Positions 62,188-64,000 of a stretch of 64,000 nucleotides of DNA are shown here, one piece after another (within the stretch, counting starts at the first letter, position 1; every line of letters starts with the position of its first letter). A program made the position numbers and the translations under genes. The stretch is from Ornithinimicrobium sp. F0845. Its GTDB lineage: Bacteria; Actinomycetota; Actinomycetes; Actinomycetales; Dermatophilaceae. The notes below the pieces were generated by a model, which did not search any database, was not told where the DNA came from, and worked only from the letters and a program-made list of their open reading frames with translations. Where the stretch lies: assembly GCF_023015765.1 (NCBI RefSeq), contig NZ_JALKAL010000002.1, positions 283,778-347,777 on the forward strand. The letters run 5' to 3'.

Positions 62188-62397
62188 GTGGCACGACCTG
62201 AGCAGACCTTTGCGTGGTGGCAGAAGTTGCTGATCAAGGCCAAGCTCTGGCAGCCGCCACACCTCACGATGCACCACGTGGTGCGCGACATGGAGCGCCC
62301 CGTCCCGCCGCCGGTGACCGGTGCCTACGGCAACGAGGTCGTGACCGCGACCCGGCCGCGCCTGGTCCCCCAGCGCGGCGATCAGAAGCAGGGCTGA
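62188..62397 (+). CDS. small basic hypothetical protein
   Basis: 69 residues from GTG 62188 with GGAGG upstream. Sequence (QTFAWWQKLLIKAKLWQPP then HHVVRDMERP) is basic and aromatic-rich at the N-terminus, without a membrane helix or known motif. Codon bias and the ribosome site support coding. Role unknown. The preceding 195 bp carries no other gene I can support. Confidence 0.55.
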   Translation: MARPEQTFAWWQKLLIKAKLWQPPHLTMHHVVRDMERPVPPPVTGAYGNEVVTATRPRLVPQRGDQKQG

Positions 62398-62520
62398 GCC
62401 CACGGCCGAGTGCCTTTGCGGTCGGCTCTCCACGGTGTTGCTCCCGCACAGCCGGCACAGGTTGTCTGAGTGTCGGTCCGTCCTCCCTGAGTGTCAGTCC
62501 GGCGTGACAGGCTGACCGCG

Positions 62521-64000
62521 ATGAGCGCTTCCCCGACCGCGGACGTGCTGGACCAGTTCTCCCCGGCGACCCGGGAGTGGTTCCGCGCGTCGTTCGCCGC
62601 GCCCACGCAGGCCCAGGAGGGCGCCTGGAGCGCGATCAGCCGCGGGCAGCACACGCTCGTCGTGGCGCCCACCGGGTCGGGCAAGACCTTGTCTGCCTTC
62701 CTGTGGGCTCTCGACCGGATCTCGGCATCTCCCCGGGATCCCGAGCGAGCCAGGTGCCGGGTCCTCTACATCTCCCCGCTGAAGGCGCTGGCCGTCGACG
62801 TCGAGCGCAACCTGCGCTCGCCGCTGGTCGGCATCGGGCATGCCGCGGCCCGGCTGGGTCTCCCCGCGCCCGAGGTCACTGTCGCCGTCCGCTCCGGCGA
62901 CACCCCTGCGGCCGACCGGCGGCGCTTCGCCCGCGCCGGTGCCGACGTCCTCATCACCACGCCAGAGTCGCTCTTCCTGCTGATGACCTCTGCCGCCCGT
63001 GCGGCCCTGTCCGGCGTCGAGACCGTGATCGTCGACGAGGTCCACGCCGTCTTCGGCACCAAGCGGGGGGCTCACCTGGCGGTGACCCTGGACCGCCTCG
63101 ATGCGCTGCTGCCCCAGCCGGCGCAGCGGATCGGGCTGTCCGCCACGGTGCGGCCGGTCGAGGAGGTCGCGCGGTTCCTCACCGGCGGGCGGCCGGTGAC
63201 CACGGTCCAACCGCCCTCGACCAAGCAGTGGGACCTGCGCGTCGTCGTGCCCGTGCCGGATATGACCGACCCCGGGGCAACGGCCGGCACCGAACCAGCC
63301 GCCCCCGACCAACCCGCAACCGACCAGGACGCCGCCACCGACCAGCAAGCCGCCACCGACCAGGACGCCGCCCCGGCCCCGGGCACCGGCAGTGTGCCGG
63401 ATCCCTGGGACACGGGTCCGCGCGTCGACCCCACGGCAGGCGGTGACCGTGCCGACGACCTGCCTGACCTTGAGGACATCGACTGGGTGATGCCGGCGCA
63501 GGACCCGACCGAGCGTGCCTCGGTGTGGCCGCACATCGAGCGCCGGGTCGTCGATCTGGTGGCCCGCCAGACCTCGACCCTGGTCTTCGCCAACTCCCGC
63601 CGCCTCGCCGAGCGGCTCACGAGTCGGCTCAACGAGATCTGGGACGAGCAGGACGACTCCCCGCGCGAGGGGGGCAACGGTGGCGCCCCCGGGACCGGCG
63701 ACGGAGACGCGCCACGTCGACCGCCGGCCCAGGTCATGGCACAGTCCGGCAGCTCCGCCGGAGCGCCTCCCGTGCTCGCGCGTGCCCACCACGGGTCGGT
63801 GAGCCGGGAGCAACGGGCCGACATCGAGGACTCCCTCAAGACGGGTCGTCTGCCTGCGGTCGTCGCGACCAGCTCGCTCGAGCTCGGCATCGACATGGGC
63901 GCGGTGGACCTCGTCGTGCAGGTGGAGAGCCCGCCGAGCGTGGCCAGCGGGCTGCAACGGGTCGGCCGCGCCGGTCACCAGGTCGGGGCCGTCTCGCACG
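62521..64000 (+). CDS. lhr: Lhr-type ATP-dependent DNA helicase (partial, C-terminus beyond window)
   Basis: At least 493 residues, cut by the window end. DEAD/DEAH superfamily 2 motor: Q-like motif (FAAPTQAQEGAW), Walker A VVAPTGSGKTLSAFLWALDR, PLKALAVDVERNL, DEVH box in VIVDEVHAVFGTKRG, SAT in GLSATVRPVEE, and the second RecA fold (LVFANSRRLAERL, SSLELGIDMGAVDLVVQVESP, QRVGRAGHQVG). Lhr enzymes are large 3'-5' helicases in repair. A ~70-residue repetitive linker (ATDQDAA units) lies between the two motor halves. ATG at 62521. Confidence 0.92.
   Translation, partial: MSASPTADVLDQFSPATREWFRASFAAPTQAQEGAWSAISRGQHTLVVAPTGSGKTLSAFLWALDRISASPRDPERARCRVLYISPLKALAVDVERNLRSPLVGIGHAAARLGLPAPEVTVAVRSGDTPAADRRRFARAGADVLITTPESLFLLMTSAARAALSGVETVIVDEVHAVFGTKRGAHLAVTLDRLDALLPQPAQRIGLSATVRPVEEVARFLTGGRPVTTVQPPSTKQWDLRVVVPVPDMTDPGATAGTEPAAPDQPATDQDAATDQQAATDQDAAPAPGTGSVPDPWDTGPRVDPTAGGDRADDLPDLEDIDWVMPAQDPTERASVWPHIERRVVDLVARQTSTLVFANSRRLAERLTSRLNEIWDEQDDSPREGGNGGAPGTGDGDAPRRPPAQVMAQSGSSAGAPPVLARAHHGSVSREQRADIEDSLKTGRLPAVVATSSLELGIDMGAVDLVVQVESPPSVASGLQRVGRAGHQVGAVSH

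Noticed and set aside
62494-63999. Leftward frame opposite the Lhr helicase
   Set aside because: Shadow frame; the plus-strand helicase motifs are unambiguous and extend beyond the window.

Overview
The window is a contiguous 64 kb chromosomal segment of a very high-G+C actinobacterium. The evidence is a WhiB2/WhmD-type regulator, F420 biosynthesis (fbiA, fbiB) with several F420-dependent enzymes, an LCP cell-wall ligase, a Tad pilus locus in the actinobacterial arrangement and many leaderless starts. Gene order recalls two conserved actinobacterial neighbourhoods: whiB2-fbiA-fbiB-TIGR03089-LCP at the left and miaB-recX-recA-DUF3046 at the right. I infer Micrococcales, probably near Intrasporangiaceae/Ornithinimicrobiaceae, with moderate confidence. 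I see no prophage, integrase, insertion sequence, CRISPR array, tRNA or rRNA gene. No gene-free stretch exceeds 300 bases.

Layout. 1-5.3 kb: whiB2, a large membrane glycosyltransferase and a DUF5719 protein in one leftward unit. 5.4-10.9 kb: fbiAB, an AlkA-like glycosylase, a TIGR03089 protein and a two-subunit 3-oxoacid CoA-transferase. 10.9-17.2 kb: a second GT2 enzyme, an LCP ligase with a coupled methyltransferase, a universal stress protein coupled to an orphan selA, and a sortase-fold protein that has lost its catalytic His and Cys. 17.4-23 kb: metabolic and accessory genes and rpsT. 23.1-27.8 kb: a seven-gene Tad pilus operon (ATPase, two membrane platforms, a small membrane protein, three TadE/G-like proteins). 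28-38.3 kb: an FHA-FtsK/SpoIIIE ATPase resembling EccC/EssC, a 1766-residue secreted subtilisin with kelch and CWB2 domains, and an output-only winged-helix regulator. 38.4-45.4 kb: topoisomerase IB, an SDR, a MerR-sliding-clamp fusion with a coupled Cys-rich protein, two GNATs and a truncated threonyl-tRNA synthetase behind a Thr-codon attenuator. 45.5-53.1 kb: an ECF41 sigma operon with its own promoter, miaB, small conserved genes, an acyl-CoA synthetase preceded by a coupled mini-ORF, and an F420 oxidoreductase. 53.1-64 kb: recX-recA, a NYN/OST-HTH protein, lysC-asd, a GH65 phosphorylase, small conserved proteins and the start of an Lhr helicase.

How things fit together. fbiA/fbiB make F420, used by the two LLM oxidoreductases and the TIGR03668 protein. 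The glycosyltransferases and LCP protein point to cell-envelope polymer assembly; the Tad system, EccC-like ATPase, CWB2 peptidase and dead sortase form a surface/secretion block. Regulation is unusually readable: a canonical sigma-70 promoter for whiB2, an exact ECF41-type promoter before the sigJ operon, a MerR-type promoter with a 19-bp spacer ending at the merR start codon, a threonine attenuator, a LexA-like box before recA, and repeated TANNNT boxes 6-7 nt before start codons. Independently of genes, the hexamer AGTATG/CATACT is strongly over-represented and DnaA-box-like TTATCCACA occurs three times.
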